64,000 nt of DNA from Bradyrhizobium sediminis. Lineage in GTDB: Bacteria > Pseudomonadota > Alphaproteobacteria > Rhizobiales > Xanthobacteraceae. The stretch lies in NCBI RefSeq assembly GCF_018736105.1, contig NZ_CP076135.1, positions 4,648,001-4,712,000 of the forward strand, read 5' to 3'. Shown piece by piece: positions 41,797 to 50,991 of the stretch. The notes below the pieces were generated by a model that had not been told where the DNA came from, searched no databases, and saw only the letters and a program-made list of their open reading frames with translations. The translations under genes and the position numbers were made by a program. Positions within the stretch are counted from its first letter, which is position 1, and each line of letters begins with the position of its first letter.

Positions 41797-42849
41797 ATGC
41801 CCGTTGTCCAGGCCGACCGTCTCACACGGATAGGTGCTGCGCTGCTCAGGGCAGCCGGCGCGTCGGACGAGGAAGCCGGCGCGGTGGCAACCGGCTGCGT
41901 CAATGCCAACCTCGCGGGCCATGACTCTCATGGGGTGATCGCGATCCCGACCTATATCGACCGCATCAAGGCCGGGCACATCGTTCCCGGCGCGAAATGG
42001 ACGATCGAACAGGAATCGCCGACCACGACCGTGATCGATGGCCACTGGGGGTTCGGCTTTCATGTCAACGCCAAGGCGATGGCGCTGACCATCGAAAAGG
42101 CGAAAACGGCGAATGTCGCGGCCTGCACCGTGTTCCGGCAAAGCCATGTCGGACGGCTCGCAGCCTATCCGCTGATGGCCGTCGAAGCCGGCATGATCGG
42201 CATCGCCACCGCCGATTCCGGCCGCTCGCCGAAGATCGTCGCGCCGTTTGGCGGCCGCGAGGCGCGGCTCGGCACCAACCCGATCTCCATCGCGGTGCCC
42301 TCGGATCTCGCGGCGCCCTTTTATCTGGATATGGCGACCTCGGCGGTCGCGGCTGGAAAGATCGCGCTCGCCGTTTCCCGCGGTGAAGAAATTCCGAAGG
42401 GGTGGATCGTCGACAGCGAAGGACGCCATACCACCGATCCCAGCCAATACCGCAAGGGCGGCGCGCTGCTGCCGCTCGGCGGCACCGAAGGCTACAAGGG
42501 AAGCGGCCTCGCCGCGATGGTCGAGGTGCTGTGCGGGCTTCTGACCGGCCTGGGGTTCGGCGTCGAGCCGACGGGACGGCATAACGACGGATGCTTCATG
42601 GCGGTGTTCAACGTCGCAGCATTCCGTCCGCTGAAGGACTTCAAGAAAGAGGTCGCCGAATTCGCGCGCTATCTGAAGCAAACGCCGCCGTCGGAAGGTT
42701 CGACCGGCGTATTCTATCCCGGCGAGGTCGAATATATCCGCGAGCAGCAGCGCAAGATCGCAGGCATCGAGATCGAGGACGCGACCTGGGACAAATTGCG
42801 CGCGCTTGCCGGCGAATACAAACTCGCCACCGAACTCGATCTGGCATGA
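41797..42849 (+). CDS. Ldh2/malate-lactate-ureidoglycolate dehydrogenase family oxidoreductase
   Basis: The 350-residue NAD(P)-dependent enzyme carries the family motif GHDSHGVIAIPTYIDRI (catalytic His), FRQSHVGRLAAYPLMA, and a SPKIVAPFGG...LGTNPISIAVP segment. Family substrates are 2-hydroxy acids or cyclic imino acids. The ATG at 41797 follows GAAGGGGACC; the frame extends upstream only into the region antisense to the EAL relic. It begins an apparent operon with a flavin monooxygenase and a fumarylacetoacetate hydrolase. Confidence 0.92.
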   Translation: MPVVQADRLTRIGAALLRAAGASDEEAGAVATGCVNANLAGHDSHGVIAIPTYIDRIKAGHIVPGAKWTIEQESPTTTVIDGHWGFGFHVNAKAMALTIEKAKTANVAACTVFRQSHVGRLAAYPLMAVEAGMIGIATADSGRSPKIVAPFGGREARLGTNPISIAVPSDLAAPFYLDMATSAVAAGKIALAVSRGEEIPKGWIVDSEGRHTTDPSQYRKGGALLPLGGTEGYKGSGLAAMVEVLCGLLTGLGFGVEPTGRHNDGCFMAVFNVAAFRPLKDFKKEVAEFARYLKQTPPSEGSTGVFYPGEVEYIREQQRKIAGIEIEDATWDKLRALAGEYKLATELDLA

Positions 42850-42880
42850 CAATCAATCTGGCCGGCACTGGGAGAACAGC

Positions 42881-44248
42881 ATGACACGGCAGATGGTGAT
42901 GGTGGGGTTCCTGCAGGCCCAGAACTGCACCAATCTGCCGAGCTCATGGCGCCATCCGGAATCGCGCGACGACTCGATGTCGGCGGACTACTATCAGGAG
43001 ATCGGCCGGATTCTCGAATCCGGCAAATTCCACATGGCGTTTTTCGACGACCGGCTGGCGATGCCGGACCGCTACGGCAACGATCACGCCCATACCGTCG
43101 AATACGGCATCCGCTGCGTGAAGATGGATCCCGTCATCGTGCTGACGGCGATGGGCATGGCGACCGAAAAGCTCGGCCTCGCCTCGACCTGCTCGACCAC
43201 CTATTACGAACCGTTCGATGTCGCCCGCCGCTTCGCCACCCTCGATCTGATGACCGGCGGCCGCGCCGCCTGGAACGTGGTGACGTCGATCAACGACGGC
43301 GAAGCCCACAATATGGGAAAGGACGCCCATCTCGAACATGATTTCCGCTACGACCGCGCCGACGAATTCATGGAGGTGGTGCTCGGCCACTGGGATACCT
43401 GGGAAGACGGTTCGCTGCTGATCGACAAGAACAGCGGCCGGTTCGCCGATCCCGCCAAAGTCAGGCGGCTCGATCACAAAGGAAAATTCTTCAAGTCGCG
43501 CGGGCCGTTCACGGTGCCGCGATCCCCGCAGGGCCATCCGGTCATCATCCAGGCCGGCGCCAGCGGCCGCGGCCAGCGTTTTGCGGGGCGCTGGGGCGAA
43601 GTGATCTTCACGGCAGCGCGCAATCTGGCGGGCGCCAAGGAAGGCTACAGCGCGGTCAAGAACGAGGCCGCCAAGGCGGGCCGCGATCCCGACCACATCT
43701 TCCTCTGCAACCTGACGACGCCGGTATGCGGCGCGACCAGGTCGGAGGCCGAAGACAGGATGGCGCTGATCGAAAAGCTGCCGCTGGAAATCGATGCGCT
43801 GTCGCTGTTGTCGGAGGGACTGAATTACGACTTCGCCTCCAAGGGCATCGACGAGCCGCTGACCACGGAGGAACTGCAGGGCATGCAGGGCATCCTCGGC
43901 ATCCGCGACGGCGTGCTCAAGACCTCCGGCAAGACCAATCCGAGCGCGCGCGATTTCGTCACGTTCAGCGGCCGCGGCCAGACCGCGGACGCGATCGTCG
44001 GCGGACCCAAGGAGATCGCGGACAAGTTCGAAGAGATGTTCACCGGCGGCGGCTGCGACGGCTTTGTCATCGCGGCCACCTGCGTGCCGGGATCCTATGC
44101 CGACTTCGTCCGCCACGTGGTGCCGGAACTGCAGCGGCGCGGCCTGTTCCGGAAGGATTATGCCGGCAAGACCCTGCGCGAAAATCTCGGCCTGCCGCGT
44201 CCGCCGGCCGGCGCATGGAAAACCAGGCCGCAGGTCGCGGCCGAATAG
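42881..44248 (+). CDS. NtaA/DmoA-type FMN-dependent monooxygenase
   Basis: The 455-residue luciferase-like (LLM class) oxygenase belongs to the NtaA/SnaA/DmoA group, which uses FMNH2 from a separate reductase. Features are GKFHMAFFDDRLAMPDRYGN, CSTTYYEPFDVARRFATLDLMTGGRAAWNVVTS, FRYDRADEFMEVV and VIIQAGASGRGQRFA. The substrate may be an aminocarboxylate, a sulfide or a heterocycle; neighbours suggest degradation of a carboxylated compound. No reductase gene is adjacent. It starts after GGGAGAACAGC. Confidence 0.92.
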   Translation: MTRQMVMVGFLQAQNCTNLPSSWRHPESRDDSMSADYYQEIGRILESGKFHMAFFDDRLAMPDRYGNDHAHTVEYGIRCVKMDPVIVLTAMGMATEKLGLASTCSTTYYEPFDVARRFATLDLMTGGRAAWNVVTSINDGEAHNMGKDAHLEHDFRYDRADEFMEVVLGHWDTWEDGSLLIDKNSGRFADPAKVRRLDHKGKFFKSRGPFTVPRSPQGHPVIIQAGASGRGQRFAGRWGEVIFTAARNLAGAKEGYSAVKNEAAKAGRDPDHIFLCNLTTPVCGATRSEAEDRMALIEKLPLEIDALSLLSEGLNYDFASKGIDEPLTTEELQGMQGILGIRDGVLKTSGKTNPSARDFVTFSGRGQTADAIVGGPKEIADKFEEMFTGGGCDGFVIAATCVPGSYADFVRHVVPELQRRGLFRKDYAGKTLRENLGLPRPPAGAWKTRPQVAAE

Positions 44249-44261
44249 GAAGGATTGCTGG

Positions 44262-45056
44262 ATGCGCTGGCTCAAATTCACCGCCGCGGGAGAGACCTCC
44301 TGGGGGATCGTGGAAGGCGACCGCGTCATTGCGGTCGCCGGCGACCCATTCGGCGAATGGCAGCGCACGCCGCAAACCCATGCGCTGAGGGACGTCAAGA
44401 TCGAGCTGCCGCTGGTGCCGCGCACCTTCTATTGCGTCGGCCTCAACTACCTCAAGCATCTCAAGGAAGCCGCCGACAAAGCCGGCACGGTTCCGAACGT
44501 GCCTGACAGGCCCGAGATCGGCTATCGCGCCCAGAACGCACTGATCGCGCATGACGAGGACGTCGTGATCCCGGCGACCGCCACCGAAAAGATTCACTAT
44601 GAAGGCGAGCTGGTCGTCGTGATCGGCAGGAAGGCCAAGCACCTCAGCGAGAGCGACGCGATGTCCTGCGTGTTCGGCTACACCATCGGCAACGACGTCA
44701 GCGAGCGGACCTGGCAGAAGGCCGATCGCGGGCTGTGGCGGTCCAAGAATGCCGACACCTTCAAGCCGATGGGGCCCTGGATCGAAACCGATGTCGACCT
44801 CGACAAAATGGAAACCATCGTCAAGGTCAACGGCAAGGAAACCGGCCGCTTCCGCACCAACGACATGATCTTCGGCATCGTGCCGTTCATCGTCGAGCTG
44901 ACGAAATATTTCACGCTGTGGCCGGGCGATGTGATCTGGATGGGGACCGACGGCGCCTCGCCCGATCTGAAAGCCGGCGACGTGGTCGAGATCGAAATCA
45001 CCGGGATCGGCACGCTGCGCAACAGGTTCGTCAAAGAGGCGCCGGTTCGGTCCTGA
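44262..45056 (+). CDS. Fumarylacetoacetate hydrolase family protein
   Basis: The 264-residue FAH-fold enzyme hydrolyses or decarboxylates beta-diketo acids. Metal ligands are in HYEGELVVVIGRKA (Glu-x-Glu) and GNDVSERTWQ (Asp); FGYTIGNDVS, GPWI and WMGTDGASPDLKAGDVVEIEI are family segments. It starts 13 bases after the monooxygenase stop, so it is the third step enzyme of the same operon. The palindromic element A3 follows about 50 bases after the stop. Confidence 0.93.
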   Translation: MRWLKFTAAGETSWGIVEGDRVIAVAGDPFGEWQRTPQTHALRDVKIELPLVPRTFYCVGLNYLKHLKEAADKAGTVPNVPDRPEIGYRAQNALIAHDEDVVIPATATEKIHYEGELVVVIGRKAKHLSESDAMSCVFGYTIGNDVSERTWQKADRGLWRSKNADTFKPMGPWIETDVDLDKMETIVKVNGKETGRFRTNDMIFGIVPFIVELTKYFTLWPGDVIWMGTDGASPDLKAGDVVEIEITGIGTLRNRFVKEAPVRS

Positions 45057-45104
45057 TCCCGGCATCCTGGATCGCCTTGCCCGGCGCTTCTCCCCGCCGC
45101 GGAC

Positions 45105-45285
45105 CTAGTACCTGGAATCGTAAATCGGTAATGCAGCCATCCTTCGAGACGGCCGCTTCGCGGCCTCCTCAGAATGAGGTCTGACTTGTTGATACACAAC
45201 AACCTCATGCTGAGGAGCGAGCGGCGCGAGCGTCTCGAAGCATGGGCAACAAGCGACTCACTGACCATTGATAGTGAGTACTAGG
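45105..45285. repeat. CTAGTACC palindromic element, copy A3
   Basis: The element begins CTAGTACC and ends GTACTAG. Its core repeat GCAGCCATCCTTCGAGACGG (from 45133) pairs with CGTCTCGAAGCATGGGCAAC (to 45250). Inner hairpins are GGCCGCTTCGCGGCC and AACCTCATGCTGAGG against the CCTCAGAATGAGG arm. It lies between convergent genes, is non-coding and resembles copy A1 in the same orientation. Confidence 0.85.
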
Positions 45286-45310
45286 GTCACGCCGCAGGCA
45301 ATATGAAGGC

Positions 45311-46168
45311 TCACACCGCGGTGGCCTTGGCGAAATCGACATAGATTTGGCGCAGGCGGTTGGTCATCGGGCCCGGCTTGCCATTGGCGACTGGCTTGCC
45401 GTCGATGGTCACCACCGCCTGCACGAATACGGTGGCGCTGGTGATGAAGGCTTCCTTGGCCGCCAGCGCCTCCGCGACCGTGAACGGCCGCTCCTCGACG
45501 CGCAGCTGGCGCTCTTCGGCGAGCGCAACCACTGCCTTGCGGGTACAGCCCGGCAGGATCGCCGAAGAATTGTGCCGCGTCACGATCACGTCGTCCTGGG
45601 TCAGGATGAAGCAGGACGACGACCCGCCCTCGGTCACCTGGCCGTCCTCGACCATCCAGGCCTCGCCGGCGCCGGCTTCCGCCGCCGCCTGTTTTGCAAG
45701 AACCTGCGCCAGCAGGGCGACGCTCTTGATGTCGCGCCGGGCCCAGCGGATATCAGGCACGGTGATGACGCCGATGCCGGTCTTGGCCGATTCCGCGTTG
45801 ACGATGTCCTTGACCGACGTGAACATGATCAGCGTCGGCTTGACGCCTTTCGGAAAGGCGAAGTCGCGCCCGGTGTCGGCGCCGCGCGTCACCTCCAGGT
45901 AGACCATGCCGTTGACCAGATTGTTGCGCGCGATCAGCTCCTTCTGGATTTCCTGGATGCGATCGGTGGTCTCCGGCAAGGCCAGCGCGATCTCGCCGAC
46001 CGAACGCTGCAGCCGCGCCAGATGCGAGGCGCTGTCGATCAGCTTGCCGTCGAGCACGGCTGCGACTTCGTAGATGCCGTCGGCGAACAGGAAGCCGCGA
46101 TCCAGTATCGAGACCTTGGCCTCTGGCATCGGCACAAACGAACCGTTGACGTAAGCGATCTGTTCCAA
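45311..46168 (-). CDS. dat: D-amino acid transaminase
   Basis: The 285-residue fold-type IV PLP enzyme interconverts D-amino acids and 2-oxo acids. The PLP Lys is K148 in RRDIKSVALLAQVLAKQ, close to the classical D-alanine transaminase motif; YVNGSFVPMPEAKVSILDRGFLFADGIYEV and GGSSSCFI are also family segments. I choose a TTG start at 46168 because AGGAG lies eight bases before it; the upstream ATG at 46207 gives a non-homologous leader. It is 54 bases after the ATPase gene of the amino acid importer, on the same strand. Confidence 0.9.
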   Translation of the reverse strand: MEQIAYVNGSFVPMPEAKVSILDRGFLFADGIYEVAAVLDGKLIDSASHLARLQRSVGEIALALPETTDRIQEIQKELIARNNLVNGMVYLEVTRGADTGRDFAFPKGVKPTLIMFTSVKDIVNAESAKTGIGVITVPDIRWARRDIKSVALLAQVLAKQAAAEAGAGEAWMVEDGQVTEGGSSSCFILTQDDVIVTRHNSSAILPGCTRKAVVALAEERQLRVEERPFTVAEALAAKEAFITSATVFVQAVVTIDGKPVANGKPGPMTNRLRQIYVDFAKATAV

Positions 46169-46222
46169 GCGGGCTCTCCTGTAGGCTGCGAAGCGGCAGC
46201 TCCGCATACTATATGCGAATCG

Positions 46223-46954
46223 TTAATGCGAGAGAATCTTGGACAGGAATTTCTGCGCGCGGTCGCTGCGGGGACTGCCGAAGAAATCGGTCTTCAGCGC
46301 GTCCTCGACGATCTCGCCCCTGTCCATGAAGATGACCCGATGCGCCACCTTGCTGGCGAAACCCATCTCGTGGGTGACCACCATCATGGTCATGCCCTCG
46401 CGGGCGAGGTCGACCATGACGTCCAGCACCTCGCTGATCATTTCGGGGTCGAGCGCCGAGGTCGGTTCGTCGAACAGCATGGCGATCGGGTCCATCGCCA
46501 GCGCCCGGGCAATGGCGACGCGCTGCTGCTGGCCGCCGGACAGCTCGGCCGGATATTTGCGCGCATGCTCCTTCAGCCCGACACGCTCCAGCAGCTTTTC
46601 CGCCTTGGCCACGGCCGCGTCATGCGACCGCCCCAGCACCTTTTCCTGCGCCAGGCAAAGATTCTCGATGATCTTCAGATGCGGGAACAATTCAAAATGC
46701 TGGAACACCATGCCGACGCGGGCGCGCAGTTTCGGCAGGTCGGTTTTGGGATCGTTGACCCTGATGCCATCCAGGATGATTTCGCCACCCTGGAACGGCT
46801 CCAGTGCGTTGACGCATTTGATCAGCGTCGACTTTCCCGACCCCGAGGGGCCGCATACGACCACCACCTCGCCCTTGGCGACGCTGGTGGTGCAATCCTT
46901 GAGCGCCTGGAAGCCGGCCCCGTACCATTTGTCGACGTGTCTGATCTCGATCAT
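46223..46954 (-). CDS. Polar amino acid ABC transporter, ATPase (GltL/GlnQ-like)
   Basis: The 243-residue ABC ATPase has Walker [10 protein letters not shown] at residues 35-43, Q-loop QHFELFPHL, signature LSGGQQQR and Walker [15 protein letters not shown]. The FELFPH sequence and length place it with glutamate/aspartate/glutamine importers. It energises the permease pair encoded just upstream. The ATG at 46954 is 10 bases after the permease stop. Confidence 0.96.
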   Translation of the reverse strand: MIEIRHVDKWYGAGFQALKDCTTSVAKGEVVVVCGPSGSGKSTLIKCVNALEPFQGGEIILDGIRVNDPKTDLPKLRARVGMVFQHFELFPHLKIIENLCLAQEKVLGRSHDAAVAKAEKLLERVGLKEHARKYPAELSGGQQQRVAIARALAMDPIAMLFDEPTSALDPEMISEVLDVMVDLAREGMTMMVVTHEMGFASKVAHRVIFMDRGEIVEDALKTDFFGSPRSDRAQKFLSKILSH

Positions 46955-46964
46955 GCGCGCTTCC

Positions 46965-47657
46965 CTAACGGACAATGCTGATACGCGCCTGCAGGCGCCG
47001 GACGCCGAACGACGCAATACAGGAAATGGCGAAGTAGACTACCGCCGCGAACAGGTACATTTCGACCAGCCGGCCGTCGCGCTGCGCGACCTTGCTCGCC
47101 GCGCCGAGGAAATCCGGCATCGACAGCACATAGACCAGCGAGGTGTCCTGGAACAGCACGATGGTCTGCGTCAGCAGCACCGGCAACATGTTGCGGAATG
47201 CCTGCGGCAGCACGACGTAGCGCATGGTCTGGGCGTAGGTCAGGCCGAGCGCATTGGCGGCGGCAGGCTGGCCCTTGGAGATCGACTGGATGCCGGCGCG
47301 CATGATCTCTGAAAAATACGCTGCCTCGAACATGATGAAGGTGACGAGCGCGGAGGTGAATGCGCCGACGCTGATCGGGCGCGAGGCGCCGGTGACCCAT
47401 TGCCCCAGATAGGGCACCAGGAAATAGAACCAGAAGATCACCAGCACCAGCGGCAACGACCGCATGAAGTCGACATAGACCCCGGCGATGCGGCCGAGCA
47501 GCTTGAAACCGGACAGCCGCATCAGCGCGATCAGCGTGCCGAAGATGATCCCGCCGAGGGCGGAAAGCCCGGTCAGGGTCAGCGTGAACGTCATGCCGTC
47601 GAGGAAGAGGTAGCCGAACGAACGGCGGATGACGTCGAAATCGAAACTGGCGAACAT
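46965..47657 (-). CDS. Polar amino acid ABC transporter permease (GltK-like)
   Basis: The 230-residue permease has about five membrane helices and the ATPase-contact EAA loop [37 protein letters not shown]. It forms the channel with the other permease. It overlaps no gene but starts six bases after the previous stop, so translation is tightly clustered. Confidence 0.95.
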   Translation of the reverse strand: MFASFDFDVIRRSFGYLFLDGMTFTLTLTGLSALGGIIFGTLIALMRLSGFKLLGRIAGVYVDFMRSLPLVLVIFWFYFLVPYLGQWVTGASRPISVGAFTSALVTFIMFEAAYFSEIMRAGIQSISKGQPAAANALGLTYAQTMRYVVLPQAFRNMLPVLLTQTIVLFQDTSLVYVLSMPDFLGAASKVAQRDGRLVEMYLFAAVVYFAISCIASFGVRRLQARISIVR

Positions 47658-47662
47658 GGCCG

Positions 47663-48394
47663 CTATTTCCCCGCGATGTAGCCGGGGATCGCCAGGCTAC
47701 GTTCGAGGAAACGCATGCCGGTTACGACCACGATGTTGATCAACAGATACATCACGGTCGCGGCGGTGAAGGCCTCGAATACCTGGAACGAGAATTCCTG
47801 CATCGACCGTGCCTGGCCGGTCAGTTCGATCAGGCCGATGGTGATCGCGACCGCCGTGTTCTTGATGGTATTGAGGAACTCCGAGGTCAGCGGCGGCATG
47901 ATGATGCGGAACGCGATCGGCAACAGCACGTAGCGATAGGCCTGCGACGTGGTCAGCCCGAGCGCGGTCGCGGCCTGTTTTTGCCCACGCGGCAGCGAGG
48001 CGATGCCAGCCGCCAATTGCACCGCGACACGCGCCGACATGAACAGCCCGATCCCGATCGCGGCGGTGTAGAACGGCGCGTTCGGAAGCTGTTTCAGCCA
48101 CAGTCCCCAGCTTCGCGGCAGCAGTTCCGGCAGCACGAAGAACCAGAGGAACAGCTGCACCAGCAGCGGCATGTTGCGGAAGAATTCGACATAGGCGAAG
48201 CCGACCCAGGAGGCGGTCTTCGACGGCAGCGTGCGCAGCACGCCGATGACAGAGCCGAACGCCAGCGCGATGATCCAGGCGAAGATCCCGGTTTTGATGG
48301 TCAGCCACAGTCCCGACAGCAGCATATCGAAATAGGTGCCGGTCCCGCCCGGGGCCGGGTCGAAGAAGATGCTCCAGTTCCAATTATAATTCAC
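47663..48394 (-). CDS. Polar amino acid ABC transporter permease (GltJ-like)
   Basis: The 243-residue permease begins with MNYNWNWSIFFDPAPGGTGTYFDMLLSGLWLTIKT, the family's typical N-terminus, and has an EAA loop VQLAAGIASLPRGQKQAATALGLTTSQAYRYVLLP. It pairs with the GltK-like subunit. It is separated from the receptor gene by 94 bases containing a perfect 13-bp hairpin. Confidence 0.95.
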   Translation of the reverse strand: MNYNWNWSIFFDPAPGGTGTYFDMLLSGLWLTIKTGIFAWIIALAFGSVIGVLRTLPSKTASWVGFAYVEFFRNMPLLVQLFLWFFVLPELLPRSWGLWLKQLPNAPFYTAAIGIGLFMSARVAVQLAAGIASLPRGQKQAATALGLTTSQAYRYVLLPIAFRIIMPPLTSEFLNTIKNTAVAITIGLIELTGQARSMQEFSFQVFEAFTAATVMYLLINIVVVTGMRFLERSLAIPGYIAGK

Positions 48395-48425
48395 AGGGCT
48401 TTCCGTCCGCTACGCCGCTGATACT

Positions 48426-48458
48426 TGCTCATGCAACGACCGTGCCGTTGCATGAGCA
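48426..48458 (-). promoter_or_regulatory. Intercistronic hairpin between receptor and permease genes
   Basis: TGCTCATGCAACG (48426-48438) pairs perfectly with CGTTGCATGAGCA (48446-48458) around a 7-base loop. No T tract follows on the minus strand. The position after the receptor gene of a binding-protein transporter operon fits a 3' stabilising or attenuating hairpin that lets the receptor be made in excess of the permeases. This role is known for other such operons and inferred here. Confidence 0.7.
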
Positions 48459-48488
48459 GTAGCATGATCATGCTTTGACGATAGAGCC

Positions 48489-49400
48489 CTATTTGTAGGA
48501 ATCCGGATCGGGGGAATCGGAGGGCTTGGCGAACTCGTTCTTCAGCTCCGGCCCGATCGGGACGTTCAGGTTCAGCCCCTTCGGCGGGATCTTCTGGGTG
48601 AACCATTTGTCGTAGATCTTCTGGCCCTCGCCGCCCTGATAGACCGCAGCCGTGGCAGCATCGACCACCTTCTTGAAGGCCGGATCGTCCTTGCGCAGCA
48701 TGATGCCGTAGGGCTCGGGCTTGGAGAAGGCATCCTTGGAGATGACATAGTCGCCCGGCGCTTTCGATCCGGCAACCAGGCTCGCCAGCAGAATGTCGTC
48801 CATCACGAAGGCGACGGCGCGGTCGGTCTCGACCATCAGGAAGGCTTCGGCGTGGTCCTTGGCCGGGATGATGTTGATGTTGAGACTGCGTGCGGCGTTG
48901 GCCTCGGTGAGCTGCTTGATGTTGGTGGTGCCTGAGGTCGAAACCACCGGCTTGCCCTTGAGATCGTCGATCGAATTGATCTTGCTCGATTTCTTGGTGA
49001 CGTAGCGGCTCGCGGTCAGGAAGTGGGTGTTGGTGTAAGCGACCTGCTTCTGCCGCTCGACATTGTTGGTGGTCGAACCGCATTCCAGGTCGATGGTGCC
49101 GTTGGCCAGCAACGGAATGCGGGTCGACGACGTCACCGGGTTGAGCTTGACCTCGAGCTTGTCGAGCTTGAGCTCCTTCTTCACGGCGTCGACGATCTTG
49201 TAGCAGATGTCCATCGCGTAGCCGATCGGCTTCTGGTTGTCGTCCAGATAGGAAAATGGAATCGACGAGTCGCGGAAGCCGAGCGTGATCGCGCCGGTCT
49301 CCTTGATGTTCTTCAGCGTGCCCGTAAGCTGCTGCGCCATCGCCGGTCCGGCGCATAGGGCGGCGGCGAGCGCGTAGCCGATTATCGCTTTAGATTTCAT
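48489..49400 (-). CDS. Amino acid ABC transporter substrate-binding protein (GltI-like)
   Basis: The 303-residue periplasmic receptor has a signal peptide (about residues 1-22, ending PAMAQ) and SBP_bac_3 features: ITLGFRDSSIPFSYLDDNQKPIGYAMDIC, LANGTIDLECGSTTNN, and KGKPVVSTSGTTNIKQL. The RDSSIPFSY and IDLECGSTTN segments are typical of glutamate/aspartate receptors. It is the first gene of the operon; AAGGAGAAC precedes its ATG. Confidence 0.95.
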   Translation of the reverse strand: MKSKAIIGYALAAALCAGPAMAQQLTGTLKNIKETGAITLGFRDSSIPFSYLDDNQKPIGYAMDICYKIVDAVKKELKLDKLEVKLNPVTSSTRIPLLANGTIDLECGSTTNNVERQKQVAYTNTHFLTASRYVTKKSSKINSIDDLKGKPVVSTSGTTNIKQLTEANAARSLNINIIPAKDHAEAFLMVETDRAVAFVMDDILLASLVAGSKAPGDYVISKDAFSKPEPYGIMLRKDDPAFKKVVDAATAAVYQGGEGQKIYDKWFTQKIPPKGLNLNVPIGPELKNEFAKPSDSPDPDSYK

Positions 49401-49973
49401 ACGTGTTCTCCTTGCTTGGTGGGTGTCGACTGCTTGAGAATCTGGCCGAGGACCGGCGCGACGTCGCGGCGAAAGAGATCGCCCCTGAAGATGCCCGGCC
49501 CGCCCAGACCGCCGCCGGCGCGGAATCGGAAAACCGCCGGGACCGCATCAGGACCGCGATGCGCAGGCGTCCGCTCGAGCGGCCCGGGAATTCCGGCAAA
49601 CGCCTTGATCGCCGCGGCGTCGGAGGGGTTCGGGGATGGCGTCATGCGCTTCAAGCAGGCGTTTTCCCGCAATGCCGACATTGGCGACTGAACGGAACGG
49701 ACCCTTCCGATCCCCCATATCTATGACCGGAACGTCAGGCCGTCGCAATGGTCCGTTTGGAGGACCCTCCCCGAGGCGCCGGTCCGAAACCGGCCGGCGC
49801 GCATTTTCCATGGTGCGGCAGGCTTATTGTCGCACGCGCCGATTCCGGGAGGATTGCCGTCGGTGCAGCGATTTACGCGCTTTTCTTCACAATCGTTTTC
49901 GGGGAAGATCGACCGCAGCAACCACAACAATGCCGGTCCCGACATGAGCGGGACCGCAAAGGGAGAAACCAGA
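49401..49973. other. Intergenic region, 573 bases, divergent control region
   Basis: This separates the amino acid importer operon (leftward) from the tctC-like receptor gene (rightward). A 94-codon minus-strand frame (49397-49681) whose stop overlaps the receptor start is possible but shows no family features and covers the receptor's own ribosome site. I see no reliable gene. A short hairpin lies just before the next gene. Confidence 0.45.
49934..49956 (+). promoter_or_regulatory. Leader hairpin before the tctC-like gene
   Basis: CGGTCCCG (49934-49941) pairs perfectly with CGGGACCG (49949-49956), with a 7-base loop, and GGGAGAAACC, the ribosome site of the gene, follows 4 bases later. The proximity suggests an effect on translation or mRNA stability; this is inference. 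Confidence 0.45.
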
Positions 49974-50948
49974 ATGTTTCGACGCAATCGTTTGATGATC
50001 GCCGTGGCGGCGGTCGGCATGCTGATGTCGGCCGGTGCCGGCGCGCAGGACTATCCGACCAAGCCGATCACCTTGATCGTGCCGTGGCCCGCGGGAGGAT
50101 CGACCGACATCTCGATGCGCGCGATCGCCGACAGCGCGTCCAAGATTCTCGGCCAGCCGATCACGATCGACAACAAGGCCGGCGGCAGCGGCACCGTCGG
50201 TCCGGCTACCATGGCGGCAGCCGCCAAGCCCGATGGCTACACCATCGCGCAAATCCCCATCACCGTGTTCCGCCTGCCGCTGATGCAGGACGTATCGTGG
50301 GATCCCGCCAAGGACTTCACCTACATCATTCACCTCACCGGCTACACGTTCGGCGTCACCACCAGCGCCGAGTCGCAGTTCAAGACCTGGAAAGACGTGG
50401 TCGACTACGCCAAGCAAAATCCCGGCAAGGTGACCTACGCTACCCCGGGGGCCGGAACGTCGCTGCACATCGGCATGGAACAGATCGCGGGATTGGCGGG
50501 GATCAAGTTGACGCAGGTGCCCTTCAAGGGCGGCGCGGAGACCAATGCCGCGGTGCTCGGCCAGCACACCATGCTGCAGGCCGATTCGACCGGCTGGCGC
50601 CCGCTGGTCGATGCCGGCAAGCTCCGGCTCCTGATGGTGTGGACCTCGGCGCGGTCGCCGAATTTCCCCAACGTGCCGACGCTCAAGGAACTCGGCTATT
50701 CCATGGTCTACGATTCGCCGTTCGGTATCGCCGGACCCAAGGGCATGGACCCGAAGATCGTCGCCAAGCTGCACGACGCCTTCAAGAAGGCGCTCGACGA
50801 TCCCGCCGTGATCGCGACGCTCGCCAAATTCGACATGGTTCCGAACTACAAGAATACCGAGGACTACAAGAAGTTCGTCGTCGAGGTCACCAATTCCGAA
50901 CTCAAGGTGATCGAGACCCTCGGCATGGCGAAGAAGAAGACGAACTAG
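49974..50948 (+). CDS. tctC: Tripartite tricarboxylate transporter receptor (TctC/Bug)
   Basis: The 324-residue periplasmic receptor has a signal peptide (about residues 1-25, ending GAGAQ). Bug motifs are YPTKPITLIVPWPAGGSTDI, IDNKAGGSGTVG, PDGYTIAQ, QVPFKGGAETNAAVLGQH and FPNVPTLKELGYSM. It captures a carboxylate for the TctA/TctB permease encoded next. The ATG at 49974 follows GGGAGAAACC; the frame stays open upstream but without signal-peptide features. Confidence 0.94.
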   Translation: MFRRNRLMIAVAAVGMLMSAGAGAQDYPTKPITLIVPWPAGGSTDISMRAIADSASKILGQPITIDNKAGGSGTVGPATMAAAAKPDGYTIAQIPITVFRLPLMQDVSWDPAKDFTYIIHLTGYTFGVTTSAESQFKTWKDVVDYAKQNPGKVTYATPGAGTSLHIGMEQIAGLAGIKLTQVPFKGGAETNAAVLGQHTMLQADSTGWRPLVDAGKLRLLMVWTSARSPNFPNVPTLKELGYSMVYDSPFGIAGPKGMDPKIVAKLHDAFKKALDDPAVIATLAKFDMVPNYKNTEDYKKFVVEVTNSELKVIETLGMAKKKTN

Positions 50949-50991
50949 AGTCCGATCCGGAGAATGGCGGCATCCCTCGCGCTCGTCGCGG

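Noticed and set aside
49397..49681. A 94-codon minus-strand frame just before the receptor gene
   Set aside because: No ribosome site or family features, and its end covers the Shine-Dalgarno of the next gene; the sense of the frame looks accidental.
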